The notes beneath the pieces are model-generated. The model was not told where the DNA came from, ran no database searches, and worked only from the letters and a program-made list of their open reading frames with translations. From Gordonia sp. PDNC005 (GTDB lineage Bacteria; Actinomycetota; Actinomycetes; Mycobacteriales; Mycobacteriaceae): a stretch of DNA of 64,000 bases. The translations under genes and the position numbers were made by a program. How positions within the stretch are numbered: the stretch's first letter is position 1; each line of letters starts with the position of its first letter. The stretch lies in the NCBI RefSeq assembly GCF_016919385.1, contig NZ_CP070351.1, positions 1,116,001 through 1,180,000 of the forward strand, in the 5' to 3' direction. Positions 8,970 to 18,183 of this stretch are shown here, piece after piece.

Positions 8970-9461
8970 TCAGTGGGCGGTGGCGGCGGGTTCGACCAGC
9001 TCGAGCAGCACGCCGCCCGCGTCCTTCGGGTGCACGAAGTTGATGCGCGAATCGGCTGTTCCGCGCTTGGGCTGCGGGTAGAGGAGGCGAACGCCCGCGG
9101 CGGTCAGACGCTCGGAGACGGCGTCGAGGTCGGTGACGCGGACAGCCATCTGCTGAAGGCCGGGTCCGTTGCGGTCGATGAACTTCGCGATCGTCGACTG
9201 CTCGTTCAGGGGTGCGAGCAGTTGGATGAGCGCCCCGGTTCCGCCGCGCGGGCCGACCATCGCCTCGCGGACGCCCTGCTCCTCGTTGATCTCCTCGTGG
9301 AGATTCTCGAAGCCGAAGTTGTCGAGGTACCACTTCGCCGATGCGTCGAGATCCGCGACGGCGATGCCGACGTGATCGATGCCGACGACGAGGTCGGAGA
9401 CGGATGCCAGGGTGCTGCCCGAGGTGGCGTTGTTCACAGGATCGGATGCGGAGTTGCTCAT
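8970..9461 (-). CDS. Methylmalonyl-CoA epimerase
   Basis: Interconverts the 2R and 2S forms of methylmalonyl-CoA in propionate and odd-chain metabolism. The 163 residues form a vicinal-oxygen-chelate fold: the first metal His lies in VVGIDHVGIAVADL, Gln in GALIQLL, and a second set in GLQQMAVRVTD and GVLLELVEP. The N-terminus has about 25 extra residues of low complexity. ATG 9461 has both a weak ribosome site (TTAGGA) and TACCGT six bases upstream. It is divergent from the thiolase gene, the same order as Rv1322A-fadA4 in M. tuberculosis. Confidence 0.92.
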   Translation of the reverse strand: MSNSASDPVNNATSGSTLASVSDLVVGIDHVGIAVADLDASAKWYLDNFGFENLHEEINEEQGVREAMVGPRGGTGALIQLLAPLNEQSTIAKFIDRNGPGLQQMAVRVTDLDAVSERLTAAGVRLLYPQPKRGTADSRINFVHPKDAGGVLLELVEPAATAH

Positions 9462-9467
9462 GTCCTA

Positions 9468-9473
9468 ACGGTA
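9468..9473 (-). promoter_or_regulatory. -10 element of epimerase promoter
   Basis: Minus-strand TACCGT ends six bases before ATG 9461, consistent with a leaderless or nearly leaderless transcript. Confidence 0.45.
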
Positions 9474-9549
9474 GCGTGGAGGCCGACTACCGCTGCTGCG
9501 CGCTGGGCACAAACGCGCCCGCGCGACCTTCAACAAGGAGTTGGCTCCA

Positions 9550-10743
9550 ATGTCCGACAACACCACCGTCATCGTCTCCGGCGCTCGCACGCCGCTCGGT
9601 CGCCTGCAGGGATCCCTCAAGGACTTCTCCGGCGTCGACCTCGGCGCAGTCGCAGTGAAGGCTGCACTCGAGCGCGGAAACGTCGACCCCGCAGTCGTCG
9701 ACTACGTGATCATGGGCCAGGTTCTCACCGCGGGCGCCGGCCAGATGCCTGCACGTCAGACGTCGGTCAAGGCGGGCATCGGATGGGACGTCCCGGCTCT
9801 GTCGATCAACAAGATGTGCCTGTCGGGCATCGACTCGATCGCTCTCGCTGATCAGTTGATCCGCGCAGGCGAGTTCGACGTCGTCGTCGCAGGCGGCCAG
9901 GAGTCGATGACTCAGGCCCCGCACGTTCTGCCGGGCAGCCGCGGCGGCTTCAAGTACGGCAACACCGAACTCGTCGACCACATGGCGTTCGACGGCCTGC
10001 ACGACGCCTTCACCGATCAGCCGATGGGTCTCTTGACCGAGCAGGGCAATGACACCGACGGCTACACCCGTGAGCAGCAGGACGAGTTCGCTGCACGCAG
10101 CCACCGCCTCGCCGCGCAGGCCATCGCGAACGGCGTCTTCGACAACGAGATCGTTCCCGTCGAGATTCCGCAGCGCAAGGGCGACCCGGTGCAGTTCAGC
10201 ACCGACGAGGGGGTCCGCGCCGACACCACCGTCGAGTCACTCGGCCGCCTGCGCCCGGCCTTCCGCAAGGACGGCACCATCACCGCCGGTTCGGCATCGC
10301 AGATCTCCGACGGTGCGTGCGCAGTGGTCGTGATGAGCAAGAGCAAGGCGGAGGAGCTCGGTCTCACCTGGCTCGCCGAGATCGGCGCCCACGGTGTTGT
10401 CGCAGGCCCGGATTCGTCGCTGCAGCTGCAGCCGGCCAACGCAATCAAGAAGGCGTGCGAGAGGGAGGGCATCAGCCCGGCCGATTTGGATCTCATCGAG
10501 ATCAACGAGGCGTTCGCCGCGGTCGGTCTCGCCTCCACCGACGCACTCGGTGTCGACCCGGAGATCGTCAACGTGAACGGCGGCGCGATCGCGCTCGGTC
10601 ACCCGATCGGAACCTCCGGCGCCCGCATCACGCTTCACCTCGTGCTCGAACTGGCCCGCCGCGGTGGCGGTGTCGGCGCAGCGGCACTCTGTGGTGCAGG
10701 CGGCCAGGGCGACGCCCTGATCGTGCGCGTCCCGAAGGCGTGA
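9550..10743 (+). CDS. fadA4: Acetyl-CoA C-acetyltransferase (thiolase)
   Basis: Condenses two acetyl-CoA to acetoacetyl-CoA or cleaves 3-ketoacyl-CoA. The 397-residue protein has the complete triad: Cys90 in [11 protein letters not shown], His351 in [12 protein letters not shown] and Cys381 in [13 protein letters not shown] 9550 sits nine bases after AAGGAG (9535-9540); a TTG three codons earlier overlaps the space just after that site and is rejected. Position after the epimerase and before the DUF3817 and thioredoxin-like genes matches fadA4 (Rv1323). The symbol rests on this gene order as well as on the sequence. Confidence 0.93.
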   Translation: MSDNTTVIVSGARTPLGRLQGSLKDFSGVDLGAVAVKAALERGNVDPAVVDYVIMGQVLTAGAGQMPARQTSVKAGIGWDVPALSINKMCLSGIDSIALADQLIRAGEFDVVVAGGQESMTQAPHVLPGSRGGFKYGNTELVDHMAFDGLHDAFTDQPMGLLTEQGNDTDGYTREQQDEFAARSHRLAAQAIANGVFDNEIVPVEIPQRKGDPVQFSTDEGVRADTTVESLGRLRPAFRKDGTITAGSASQISDGACAVVVMSKSKAEELGLTWLAEIGAHGVVAGPDSSLQLQPANAIKKACEREGISPADLDLIEINEAFAAVGLASTDALGVDPEIVNVNGGAIALGHPIGTSGARITLHLVLELARRGGGVGAAALCGAGGQGDALIVRVPKA

Positions 10744-10747
10744 TCCG

Positions 10748-11170
10748 GTGATGAAAGACTTCTTCACACTCACCACTCCCGCTAGGGTGTTCCGGTTCGT
10801 CGCCGTCATCGAGGCGATCACCTGGGCCGCGCTACTCATCGGGATGGGCTTCAAGTACATCGGCGGGATCGACTCGGCGGTTCGGATCCCGGGAATGGCG
10901 CACGGCGGTGTGTTCGTCGTCTACTTGATCGTCACGGTGGTCGCGGCGTCGTCCCTGAAGTGGTGGACCGAGCGTCCGACTCTGAGCCTGCGGATCAAGG
11001 GCATCGGCGCGGATGTCAGAGTGCCGGTGATCCTGCTGGCCCTCATCGCTTCGATCCCGCCGTTCTTCACGGTGTGGTTCGAGGTGTGGGCGCGCCGAAA
11101 CGGTCACCTCGGTGAGCTGTCCGCGTCTGCGGACACACCGGATGACGAGCGCGACAGGGTCTCGGCATGA
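10748..11170 (+). CDS. DUF3817 family membrane protein
   Basis: A 140-residue integral membrane protein with about three hydrophobic segments (FVAVIEAITWAALLIGMGF, GGVFVVYLIVTVVAASS, VILLALIASIPPFFTVWF). The pattern RxxAxIEAxTW and the HGxxFVVYL segment are DUF3817 features. It may start at GTG 10748 or ATG 10751; only one residue differs. The stop overlaps the next start (ATGA). A second DUF3817 gene lies at 26633-26980. Function is unknown; the C-terminal 25 residues are polar and acidic. Confidence 0.8.
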   Translation: MMKDFFTLTTPARVFRFVAVIEAITWAALLIGMGFKYIGGIDSAVRIPGMAHGGVFVVYLIVTVVAASSLKWWTERPTLSLRIKGIGADVRVPVILLALIASIPPFFTVWFEVWARRNGHLGELSASADTPDDERDRVSA

Positions 11171-12051
11171 CCGGTCCGATGGGCGCACGTCGTGGCATCG
11201 GGGGAGCCGTCGACCTGTCGGCGCTCGCCGCACCCAAGCCTGATCCGACACCGCCGCCCGCCGACGGTGGACCGTCGATCATCGAGGTCACTGAGCCGAC
11301 ATTCGAAGCGGACGTGATCGTCCGGTCCGAACGGGAACTGGTGCTGCTCCTGCTGTGGGCGCGATGGAGTGAGCCGAGCGTCCACCTGGGGCAGACGATG
11401 GAACAACTCGCCGTCGCCGCCGGCGGTGCGTGGACGTTGGCACTCGTCGACGTCGACGCCGCACCGCGCATTCCGCAGGCGTTCGGTGCGCAGAATGTGC
11501 CGATGGTGATCGCGATGTCGAATCAGCAGCCGGTGTCGGCGTTCGACGGCGCGAAGGAGCCCGCGGAGATCGCGGCGTGGATCCAGGACGTCGCGGCACA
11601 GGCGGGTGTCCCGATCGCGGGTGCCGCCGCCGAGCCGGAACCCGAGGACGACCCGCGCATGGTCGCGGCGGAGGAACTCCTCAACGCAGGAGACACCGAT
11701 GCCGCGCTCGCCGCCTACGAGGCGATCGCCGCGACCGACGGACCGACGTCGGAAGCCGCATCGGCGGTCCGCAACATCACGTTCATGCTGCGGGCTCAGC
11801 AGCACGATCCGTCGATCATCTCGACCGCGGCGCCAGACGATGTGGACGGCCAACTCGCGGCCGCCGACGTCCTTCTCCTCGGGCAACGGCCCGAACAGGC
11901 CTTCGACGCGCTGATCAACCTGGTACGTCTGACAGACGGCGACGACCGCACGCGCGCTCGCACCCGGCTTCTCGAGCTGTTCGAGCTGTTCGACTCCGCG
12001 GAGCCGTTTGTCGTCGCGGCTCGCCGCAAGCTGGCCACCGCCCTGTACTGA
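11167..12051 (+). CDS. Thioredoxin-fold/TPR protein, CnoX-like (Rv1324-type)
   Basis: A 294-residue protein with an N-terminal thioredoxin fold (about 40-145) and a C-terminal helical TPR-like region (about 155-290) with repeated AAEELLNAGDTDAALAAYEAI-type helices. Where thioredoxins have WCGPC it reads WSEPS, so it has no redox pair and should act as a holdase or adaptor, like the CnoX family. The order thiolase, then this gene, then glgB on the other strand matches Rv1323-Rv1324-Rv1326c. It is translationally coupled to the DUF3817 gene (ATGA). Confidence 0.85.
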   Translation: MTGPMGARRGIGGAVDLSALAAPKPDPTPPPADGGPSIIEVTEPTFEADVIVRSERELVLLLLWARWSEPSVHLGQTMEQLAVAAGGAWTLALVDVDAAPRIPQAFGAQNVPMVIAMSNQQPVSAFDGAKEPAEIAAWIQDVAAQAGVPIAGAAAEPEPEDDPRMVAAEELLNAGDTDAALAAYEAIAATDGPTSEAASAVRNITFMLRAQQHDPSIISTAAPDDVDGQLAAADVLLLGQRPEQAFDALINLVRLTDGDDRTRARTRLLELFELFDSAEPFVVAARRKLATALY

Positions 12052-12090
12052 CGCGGCCCCTCCCGCTGTCCAGGCGGTGAGGGGACCGCG
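12052..12090 (+). terminator. Strong GC hairpin after the CnoX-like gene
   Basis: Beginning at the base after the stop codon, CGCGGCCCCTC (12052-12062) pairs with GAGGGGACCGCG (12079-12090) with one bulged base, and an inner CCGC/GCGG pair extends the stem. No T-run follows; this type of hairpin often ends transcripts in high-GC actinobacteria. Confidence 0.55.
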
Positions 12091-12093
12091 AGT

Positions 12094-12119
12094 CGAAGCG
12101 CGGTGACGTGCACGCTTCG
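12094..12119 (-). terminator. Hairpin downstream of glgB
   Basis: CGAAGCG (12094-12100) and CGCTTCG (12113-12119) form a perfect 7 bp stem in the gap between the convergent CnoX-like and glgB genes. It may serve the leftward operon. There is no T-run. Confidence 0.35.
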
Positions 12120-12139
12120 CTTGCCCAACGAGCAGGAGG

Positions 12140-14227
12140 TCAGGCGGGGACGAGCCAGATCGAGGAGCGGGCAGGGAGAGTGACCGAGGCGCTGAAGGGA
12201 CGGCCGTGGCTCGGTCGGGGCTCGGCGTCGACGGCCCCGAAGTTGCCGAGCCCGCGGCCCTGATAGTCGAGCGCCGCGGTGTTGAGGACCTCCACCCAGC
12301 GTCCTCCTGACGGCAGACCGAGTCGGTAGTCGAGCAGGTCGGCGTCGGAGAAGTTGAACAAGCAGGCGATGAGACCGTCGCCTGCTGGGTCTCGTCGCAA
12401 GAAGCCGATGACCTTGTTGCCCGTGTCGTTGGCGGTCAACATGTCGAGCCCGGTGGCGTCGCAGTCGCCCGCATAGAGCGCGGGAGTCGCGTGCAGCAAC
12501 CTGCCGAGGTCGCGGACGAGCGCGGCGACCCCTCGGTGCACCGGGCCGTCGTCTCCGTGCAGCAGGTCCCAGTCGAGCCCGCGATGGTCGGACCACTCGT
12601 CCACCTGCGCGAACTCCTGGCCCATGAACAGGAGCTTCTTACCCGGGTGCGCCCACTGGTACGCGAGCAGCGTGCGGACATTGTCGGCACGCGTCCTGCG
12701 ATCATCCCCGGGCATACGGCTGATGAGCGTGCCTTTGCCGTGCACCATCTCGTCGTGGCTGAGCGGAAGGACGTAGCGTTCCCTGCTCGCTCCGGACAAC
12801 GACGCCGCGAGTGAGAGGACACCGTCGCCGCTCGGCGCGGAGAAGTGGCCGAGGGTCGTGTGCATCCAGCCGAGGTCCCACTTGAAATCGAACCCGAGCC
12901 CCCCGTCTTCGGTGCGCGTGGTGACGCCGGGCCACGCCGTGGACTCCTCGGCGATCATCACCACGCCCGGGTGCCGATCGTGGACGAGGTCGGTGAGGTC
13001 GGACAGGAAGTCGACGGCCTCCTCGTTCCGATGACTGCCGTCGGCCGCGGGCCGCCAGTGACCTTCGCCGCGCGAATAGTCGCGGTAGAGCATCGCGGCG
13101 ACGGCGTCCACCCGCAGACCGTCGACGTGGAACTCGCGACACCAGTAGTCCGCGCTCGCGAGCAGGAATGCGCGGACTTCGTCGCGCCCGAGGTTGAACG
13201 CGTACGTGCCCCAGTCGGGCTGGTCGCGGCGAAGGGGATCGGCGTGCTCGTACAGCGGGGTGCCGTCGAACTCGCCGAGGGCAAAGGTGTCCTTCGGAAA
13301 ATGGGCGGGCACCCAGTCGAGGATCACGCCGATCCCGCGGGAGTGCAGATGGTCAACGAGGAACCGCAGGTCGTCCGGTTCGCCGAATCGAGCGGTCGGA
13401 GCGAAGAACGAGCCGACCTGGTAGCCCCAGGACGGACCGTAGGGATGCTCGGTTACCGGCAGGAGCTGGACGTGGGTGACGTTCAGATCCGTGAGGTGAT
13501 CGGCGAGCAGCCGGGCCGCGAGCCGGTAGTCGAGACCGGGACGCCACGATCCGAGGTGCACCTCGTACACACTGAGCGGAATCCGGCCGTGATCGTCCAC
13601 CACCCGGTCGAGGAGCCACGCCGCATCACTCCACTCGAACTCGCTAGCCGCGGCGACGATCGATGCGGTCTCCGGCGGACGCTGGGCGCGGTGAGCGAGT
13701 GGATCGGCCTTGTCTCGGGTGAGACCATCGGCTCCGACGATTCGGTACTTGTACCGGTGGCCGATGCGGGCGCCCGGCACGAAGACCTCCCAGACGCCGT
13801 CGCACAACACCATCGGGAAGCTGCTCGCACCCCACGAGTCGAAGTCGCCGAACACCGTCACACCGCGCGCGTTCGGCGCCCACACCGCAAAATGCACACC
13901 GTCCTCGACGGGGAACGATCCGAGCAGGTCGACGAGGTTCCCCGCCCCCAGCCGGATGTCGCGGCGGTCGTCGTCGGTCAGACGTGGTGGGACGCGGTAC
14001 GGGTCGTGAACGGTCTGCACGTGGTCGCCGTAGCGCACCTGCATCAACGAGTCGTCTGTGCAGGTCCCCTCCAGCAGCGGGCCGCGAATCCGACTCATCT
14101 CCTCACCGTCGATCCACGCCTGGTCCGCGCCGGGCAAGAGTGCGCGCAGCACTCCGCCGTGCCGTCCGAGGAGGGTGTCGGGGCGCGGATGAGTTCCCGC
14201 GAGCAGTCGGTCGATCGGGTCACGCAT
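12140..14227 (-). CDS. glgB: 1,4-alpha-glucan branching enzyme GlgB
   Basis: Cuts alpha-1,4 glucan chains and rejoins them as alpha-1,6 branches in glycogen or cell-envelope glucan. The 695 residues contain an N-terminal carbohydrate module, a second CBM48 module (FAVWAPNARGVTVFGDFD), the GH13 barrel and a C-terminal beta domain. Asp374 (GLRVDAV) is the nucleophile, Glu427 (MIAEESTAW) the acid/base, and SHDEMVHGKG the third region. ATG 14227 starts 3 bp after the dinG stop, so glgB is the last gene of pncB-pncA-dinG-glgB. glgE and glgP, found nearby in M. tuberculosis, are not here. Confidence 0.95.
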   Translation of the reverse strand: MRDPIDRLLAGTHPRPDTLLGRHGGVLRALLPGADQAWIDGEEMSRIRGPLLEGTCTDDSLMQVRYGDHVQTVHDPYRVPPRLTDDDRRDIRLGAGNLVDLLGSFPVEDGVHFAVWAPNARGVTVFGDFDSWGASSFPMVLCDGVWEVFVPGARIGHRYKYRIVGADGLTRDKADPLAHRAQRPPETASIVAAASEFEWSDAAWLLDRVVDDHGRIPLSVYEVHLGSWRPGLDYRLAARLLADHLTDLNVTHVQLLPVTEHPYGPSWGYQVGSFFAPTARFGEPDDLRFLVDHLHSRGIGVILDWVPAHFPKDTFALGEFDGTPLYEHADPLRRDQPDWGTYAFNLGRDEVRAFLLASADYWCREFHVDGLRVDAVAAMLYRDYSRGEGHWRPAADGSHRNEEAVDFLSDLTDLVHDRHPGVVMIAEESTAWPGVTTRTEDGGLGFDFKWDLGWMHTTLGHFSAPSGDGVLSLAASLSGASRERYVLPLSHDEMVHGKGTLISRMPGDDRRTRADNVRTLLAYQWAHPGKKLLFMGQEFAQVDEWSDHRGLDWDLLHGDDGPVHRGVAALVRDLGRLLHATPALYAGDCDATGLDMLTANDTGNKVIGFLRRDPAGDGLIACLFNFSDADLLDYRLGLPSGGRWVEVLNTAALDYQGRGLGNFGAVDAEPRPSHGRPFSASVTLPARSSIWLVPA

Positions 14228-14230
14228 CGG

Positions 14231-16240
14231 TCAGCTCGACGCTAGGCGTCGTAGAGCCGCGAGAACGGGCTTGGAATCGCGGGTGCGCCAGAACGGCGGC
14301 AAGCCGGCCATCAGGTAGCCGCCGTATCGGGCGGTCGCCAGCCGTGAGTCGAGGACGGCGACGACGCCTTTGTCCGACGTCGACCGCAGCAGTCGGCCCG
14401 CGCCCTGGGCGAGCAGGAGCGCAGCGTGATTGGCGGAGACTGTCAGGAATCCGTTGCCTCCGCGTGCGTCGACGTCGCGCTGACGTGCCGACAGCAGCGG
14501 ATCGTCGGGGCGGGGGAACGGAATCCGATCGATCATCACCAGTCGCAGCGACGAACCCGGTACGTCGACTCCCTGCCAGAGCGAGAGCGTTCCGAACAGA
14601 CAGGTCTGTTCGTCGTCGGCGAACTTCTTGATGAGCGTCGACGTCGCATCGTCCCCCTGACACAGGATCGGGAAGTCCACCCGATCGCGGAGCTTCTCGG
14701 CGGCCTCCTTGGCCGCTCGCATCGAGGAGAACAGACCGAGTGTTCGTCCACCTGCGGCTTCCATCAGGCCGACCATCTCGTCGAGCGTCTTCGGGGACAG
14801 ACCGTCGCGTCCGGGCGGGGGGAGATGCCCGGCGACGTACAGGATGGCCGCCTTGGGATAGTCGAACGGCGATCCCGCGTCCATTCCACGCCAACCCGCG
14901 CCCTCCGCAGTGGTGCTGTCCGGGGAGCTCCCCTGCGGGGGCAGCCCCCACGTGCGGGCGAGCGCGTCGAAGTTGCCGCCGATCGTCAGCGTGGCTGACG
15001 TCAGGATCACCGTCGAATCGGTGAACAGCGACGTCCGCAGAAGCCCGGCGACTGACAGCGGCGCGATCCTCAACACGTGACGGGTGTTGTTCCGGAAGTC
15101 GTCGACCGACTTCCACACCACGTCGTACCGCTTCGTGATGTCCTTCTCGCCGAACATCGCGAGGACGCGGACCACGGCGTCGTGCATGGCGTCGGCGGAC
15201 GACATCGCCATCTGGCGAGCGGCGGCGGCCTCCGGGTCGGCCGCACCGGCCGATCCCTGCCTGGCGGGACCGATGCTGCTGCGGGCGTTCCAAAGGCGGT
15301 CGCGCAGAGACGCGAGGACCTCGCCCGCACCGTTCGGAAGCCGCACCCATTCGCCTGACGGGGAGTCCTCGAGCAGTATGCCGAGTTGTTCACCCGCACC
15401 GACGAGCGCGTCGGCGGTCTCGTCGTCGATGAGCTTTCCGCAGCGACGAGCCACCAGCGCGACTCCTGTCGCCGAGATCTCCTCGGTGGTGACGGACGTG
15501 ATGCGGTCGACGAGCTCGTGCGCCTCGTCGATCACCACAACCTTGTGCTCGGGGAGGATCGTCGCCGGGCTCATGGCGTCGATCGCGAGCATCGCGTGGT
15601 TGGTCACGATGACGTCCGAGGCACCCGCTTTGCGGCGGGCGATCTCGGCGAAGCAGTCCTCGCTGTAGGGACAATTGTTGGCACCGAGGCACTCGCGCGA
15701 TGAGACGCTGACCTGCCGCCACGACTGATCCCTCACACCCTGCGGGAGATCGTCGCGGTCACCTGTCTCGGTGTCGGAGACCCATTCGCGCAGGCGGGTC
15801 ACCTCGCGCCCGGTCCGCGACAGCTCGAACGCGTCGAACAGCTCCGTGTCGGGTTCGTCGGCGACACCCGAGTGGATCTTGTTCAGACACAGGTAATTGG
15901 CTCGGCCCTTGAGGATCGCAAACGTCGGCTCGCGGCCGATCGGCTTCGCCAACGCCTTCGACAACCGGGGGAGGTCCCGTTCGGTGAGCTGACGTTGCAG
16001 GGCGATCGTCGCGGTCGACACCACAACGGTGTCATTGCTCTCCACCGCGTGCCGGATCGACGGCACAAGGTAGGCGAGCGACTTTCCGGTACCGGTGCCC
16101 GCCTGGACGGCGAGGTGCACGTCGTCGTCGATGGCGGCGGCGACGGCGGTGGCCATCGCCAGCTGCCCCTCGCGCCGACTGCCGCCGAGTTCAGTGACTG
16201 CGTGGTCGAGGAGTTTGGGAACGGCTGGGATGTCGGTCAC
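14231..16240 (-). CDS. dinG: DinG-like ATP-dependent DNA helicase
   Basis: A superfamily 2, XPD/DinG-type 5'-3' helicase of 669 residues. Walker A is AGTGTGKS (47-54) and the Walker B/DEAH box is at 238-241 (VIDEAHEL). Cys118, Cys184, Cys190 and Cys196 have the spacing of the iron-sulfur cluster that opens duplexes in this family. C-terminal motif VI is QGAGRLLRS. The GTG start at 16240 overlaps the pncA stop (GTGA). Its place between pncA and glgB is an accident of operon layout rather than of pathway; the M. tuberculosis relative is Rv1329c. Confidence 0.93.
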   Translation of the reverse strand: MTDIPAVPKLLDHAVTELGGSRREGQLAMATAVAAAIDDDVHLAVQAGTGTGKSLAYLVPSIRHAVESNDTVVVSTATIALQRQLTERDLPRLSKALAKPIGREPTFAILKGRANYLCLNKIHSGVADEPDTELFDAFELSRTGREVTRLREWVSDTETGDRDDLPQGVRDQSWRQVSVSSRECLGANNCPYSEDCFAEIARRKAGASDVIVTNHAMLAIDAMSPATILPEHKVVVIDEAHELVDRITSVTTEEISATGVALVARRCGKLIDDETADALVGAGEQLGILLEDSPSGEWVRLPNGAGEVLASLRDRLWNARSSIGPARQGSAGAADPEAAAARQMAMSSADAMHDAVVRVLAMFGEKDITKRYDVVWKSVDDFRNNTRHVLRIAPLSVAGLLRTSLFTDSTVILTSATLTIGGNFDALARTWGLPPQGSSPDSTTAEGAGWRGMDAGSPFDYPKAAILYVAGHLPPPGRDGLSPKTLDEMVGLMEAAGGRTLGLFSSMRAAKEAAEKLRDRVDFPILCQGDDATSTLIKKFADDEQTCLFGTLSLWQGVDVPGSSLRLVMIDRIPFPRPDDPLLSARQRDVDARGGNGFLTVSANHAALLLAQGAGRLLRSTSDKGVVAVLDSRLATARYGGYLMAGLPPFWRTRDSKPVLAALRRLASS

Positions 16241-16842
16241 TGGGCGTCGGACGTCGAACTGTCGGCCGACGCTCCGGTGTACAGGAGGTCGCCGGACAGA
16301 TCGATTCCCAGCTCACGCATCTGTGCGAATGCAGACGCAGTCGTGGCTTCGGCGACGGCGGCCGTGTACGGGAGCAGCACCCGCGTGCGCAGGCCTGCTT
16401 CCACCGCGTCGACGGCGGTCGCCCGGACGCAGTGATCAGTCGCGATGCCGACGACGTCGACCTCGGTGATGCCGTGGTCGGCGAGCCATTCCGCGAGCGG
16501 TGTGCCGTCGGCGTCGAAGCCTTCGAATCCGGAATAGGCCGCGCTGTACGCACCCTTGTCGAAGACGGCCGCAAACGGCTCGGTGTCGAGCGTCGGGTGG
16601 AATCCGACACCGTCGGTGTGAGCTCGGCAGTGTGGAGGCCAGGAGTCGACGTAGTCGGGGTCGTCGGAGAAGTGGTCACCCGGATCGATGTGGTAGTCGC
16701 GGGTGGCCACGACCGTCTTGTAGTCCTCGGTGATCGTGTTGATCGACCCTGCGACTGCGGCTCCTCCGCGAACCGCGAGTGCGCCGCCCTCGCAGAAGTC
16801 GTTCTGCACGTCGACGACGATCAATGCGCGGTTGTCGGTCAT
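16237..16842 (-). CDS. pncA: Nicotinamidase/pyrazinamidase PncA
   Basis: Hydrolyses nicotinamide to nicotinate in NAD salvage, and in mycobacteria also activates pyrazinamide. The 201 residues contain the catalytic triad Asp11 (VVDVQNDF), Lys96 (FDKGAYS) and Cys138 (ATDHCVR), and the metal ligands Asp49, His51, His57 and His71, almost the same numbering as the M. tuberculosis enzyme. ATG 16842 follows GGAGAAG and overlaps the pncB stop by one base. The product of PncA is the substrate of the gene just upstream, so the two consecutive salvage steps are translated together. Confidence 0.96.
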   Translation of the reverse strand: MTDNRALIVVDVQNDFCEGGALAVRGGAAVAGSINTITEDYKTVVATRDYHIDPGDHFSDDPDYVDSWPPHCRAHTDGVGFHPTLDTEPFAAVFDKGAYSAAYSGFEGFDADGTPLAEWLADHGITEVDVVGIATDHCVRATAVDAVEAGLRTRVLLPYTAAVAEATTASAFAQMRELGIDLSGDLLYTGASADSSTSDAQ

Positions 16843-18164
16843 CACTTCTCCGGTCGGGTCACGTAACGGGTGGGGACCGCGGGGTCGCCGTGACTCAGGC
16901 CGAGGCCCTCCCACGGAAGCGACACGAGGCAACGAGCGAGGTGATCCCGCGCGTCGACCAACGTAGGCAGACCCTTGACGACACGGCCTTCGCGCACCAA
17001 CGGGATCTGCAGGTCCCGAACGTCCAGATTACCCGCCTCGACGAGGTCGGCGGCGGCCACGTCCGCGCCGCCGGTCACGATGATCTCCTCGACGATGGTC
17101 CCGGTGTCGCGGGCTGCCCGGACTGCGCGCTTCGCGCCGCCGTGACTCTCCTTGTGACTCGCTCGCTTGGCGACCGGGACGCCGTCGACCTCGACGAGTT
17201 TGTAGACCATTCCCGCTGTCGGCGCGCCGCTGCCGGTGACCAGCGAGGTACCGACGCCGTACGTGTCGACGGGTTCCGCGCGCAAGGACGCGATCGCGTA
17301 CTCGTCAAGATCACCTGACACGACGATCTTGGTGTTGGGCGCGCCGAGCCCGTCCAACTGAGCCCGGACCTGGCGTGCCAGGACTCCGAGATCACCGGAG
17401 TCGATGCGAACGCCTCCGAGTTCAGGGCCCGCGACGGCGACGGCGTTCGCGACACCGGTCGTGATGTCGTAGGTGTCGACGAGCAGGGTGGTCCCGACGC
17501 CGAGTGCGTCGATCTGCGCGGCGAAGGCGGCCTTCTCGTCGGTTCCGGCATGGGTGGAGAACAACAGGGTGAAAGCGTGCGCGGCCGTCCCTGCACTCGG
17601 GACGCCGTAGGTGCGCGCGGCCTCGAGGTTCGACGTCGCGGTGACGCCCGCGATGTACGCGGCACGCGCCGACGAGACCGCGGAGCGTTCGTGGGTGCGT
17701 CGGCCGCCCATCTCGATGATCGGTCTGCCCGCAGCGGCACTCACCATGCGGGCGGCGGCCGAGGCGATGGCGCTGTCGTGGTTGAGGATCGACAGGATCA
17801 TCGTCTCCAGGATCACGGCGTCTGCGAAGCCGCCGCGCACCGTCATGATCGGCGATCCGGGGAAGTAGAGCTCACCTTCCCGGTAACCGTCGATCTCGCC
17901 GGTGAACCGGTAGTCGGCGAGCCACGCGAGAGTCTGGTCGTCGACGATGCCGTCGAGCGCGGCGATCTCGTCATCACCGAACCGGAAGTCGGCGAGCGCG
18001 TCGAGCACCCGGCCGGTGCCCGCGACGACACCGTATCGGCGTCCGTCGGGCAGTCGGCGCGCGAATACCTCGAACACGCAGGGACGATCCGCTGTCCCGG
18101 CGCGCAGAGCGGCCGAGATCATGGTCAGTTCGTACTGGTCGGTGAGAAGCGCTGTAGCGGTCAC
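16842..18164 (-). CDS. pncB: Nicotinate phosphoribosyltransferase
   Basis: Joins nicotinate to PRPP to make nicotinate mononucleotide, the step after PncA. The protein is 440 residues from GTG 18164, opening [15 protein letters not shown] as in PncB1 proteins. Conserved stretches include [42 protein letters not shown], [14 protein letters not shown] and [13 protein letters not shown] 18185 would also be in frame but lies past the divergent clpS start; GTG 18164 has TAGGGT exactly 7 bases upstream and fits family length. First gene of pncB-pncA-dinG-glgB, sharing a bidirectional promoter with clpS. Confidence 0.94.
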   Translation of the reverse strand: MTATALLTDQYELTMISAALRAGTADRPCVFEVFARRLPDGRRYGVVAGTGRVLDALADFRFGDDEIAALDGIVDDQTLAWLADYRFTGEIDGYREGELYFPGSPIMTVRGGFADAVILETMILSILNHDSAIASAAARMVSAAAGRPIIEMGGRRTHERSAVSSARAAYIAGVTATSNLEAARTYGVPSAGTAAHAFTLLFSTHAGTDEKAAFAAQIDALGVGTTLLVDTYDITTGVANAVAVAGPELGGVRIDSGDLGVLARQVRAQLDGLGAPNTKIVVSGDLDEYAIASLRAEPVDTYGVGTSLVTGSGAPTAGMVYKLVEVDGVPVAKRASHKESHGGAKRAVRAARDTGTIVEEIIVTGGADVAAADLVEAGNLDVRDLQIPLVREGRVVKGLPTLVDARDHLARCLVSLPWEGLGLSHGDPAVPTRYVTRPEK

Positions 18165-18183
18165 GTTCGCTACCCTATTACTC
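18165..18183. promoter_or_regulatory. Symmetrical bidirectional leaderless promoter, pncB/clpS
   Basis: Rightward TACCCT (18171-18176) lies 7 bases before clpS ATG 18184. Leftward TAGGGT (18177-18172) lies 7 bases before pncB GTG 18164. The two -10 hexamers overlap by five base pairs and the predicted start points are about 20 bp apart. Neither gene has a ribosome site, so both transcripts should be leaderless. Confidence 0.65.

Noticed and set aside
12845..14245. A 466-codon frame antisense to glgB
   Set aside because: No domain; it exists because of codon bias in the branching-enzyme gene.
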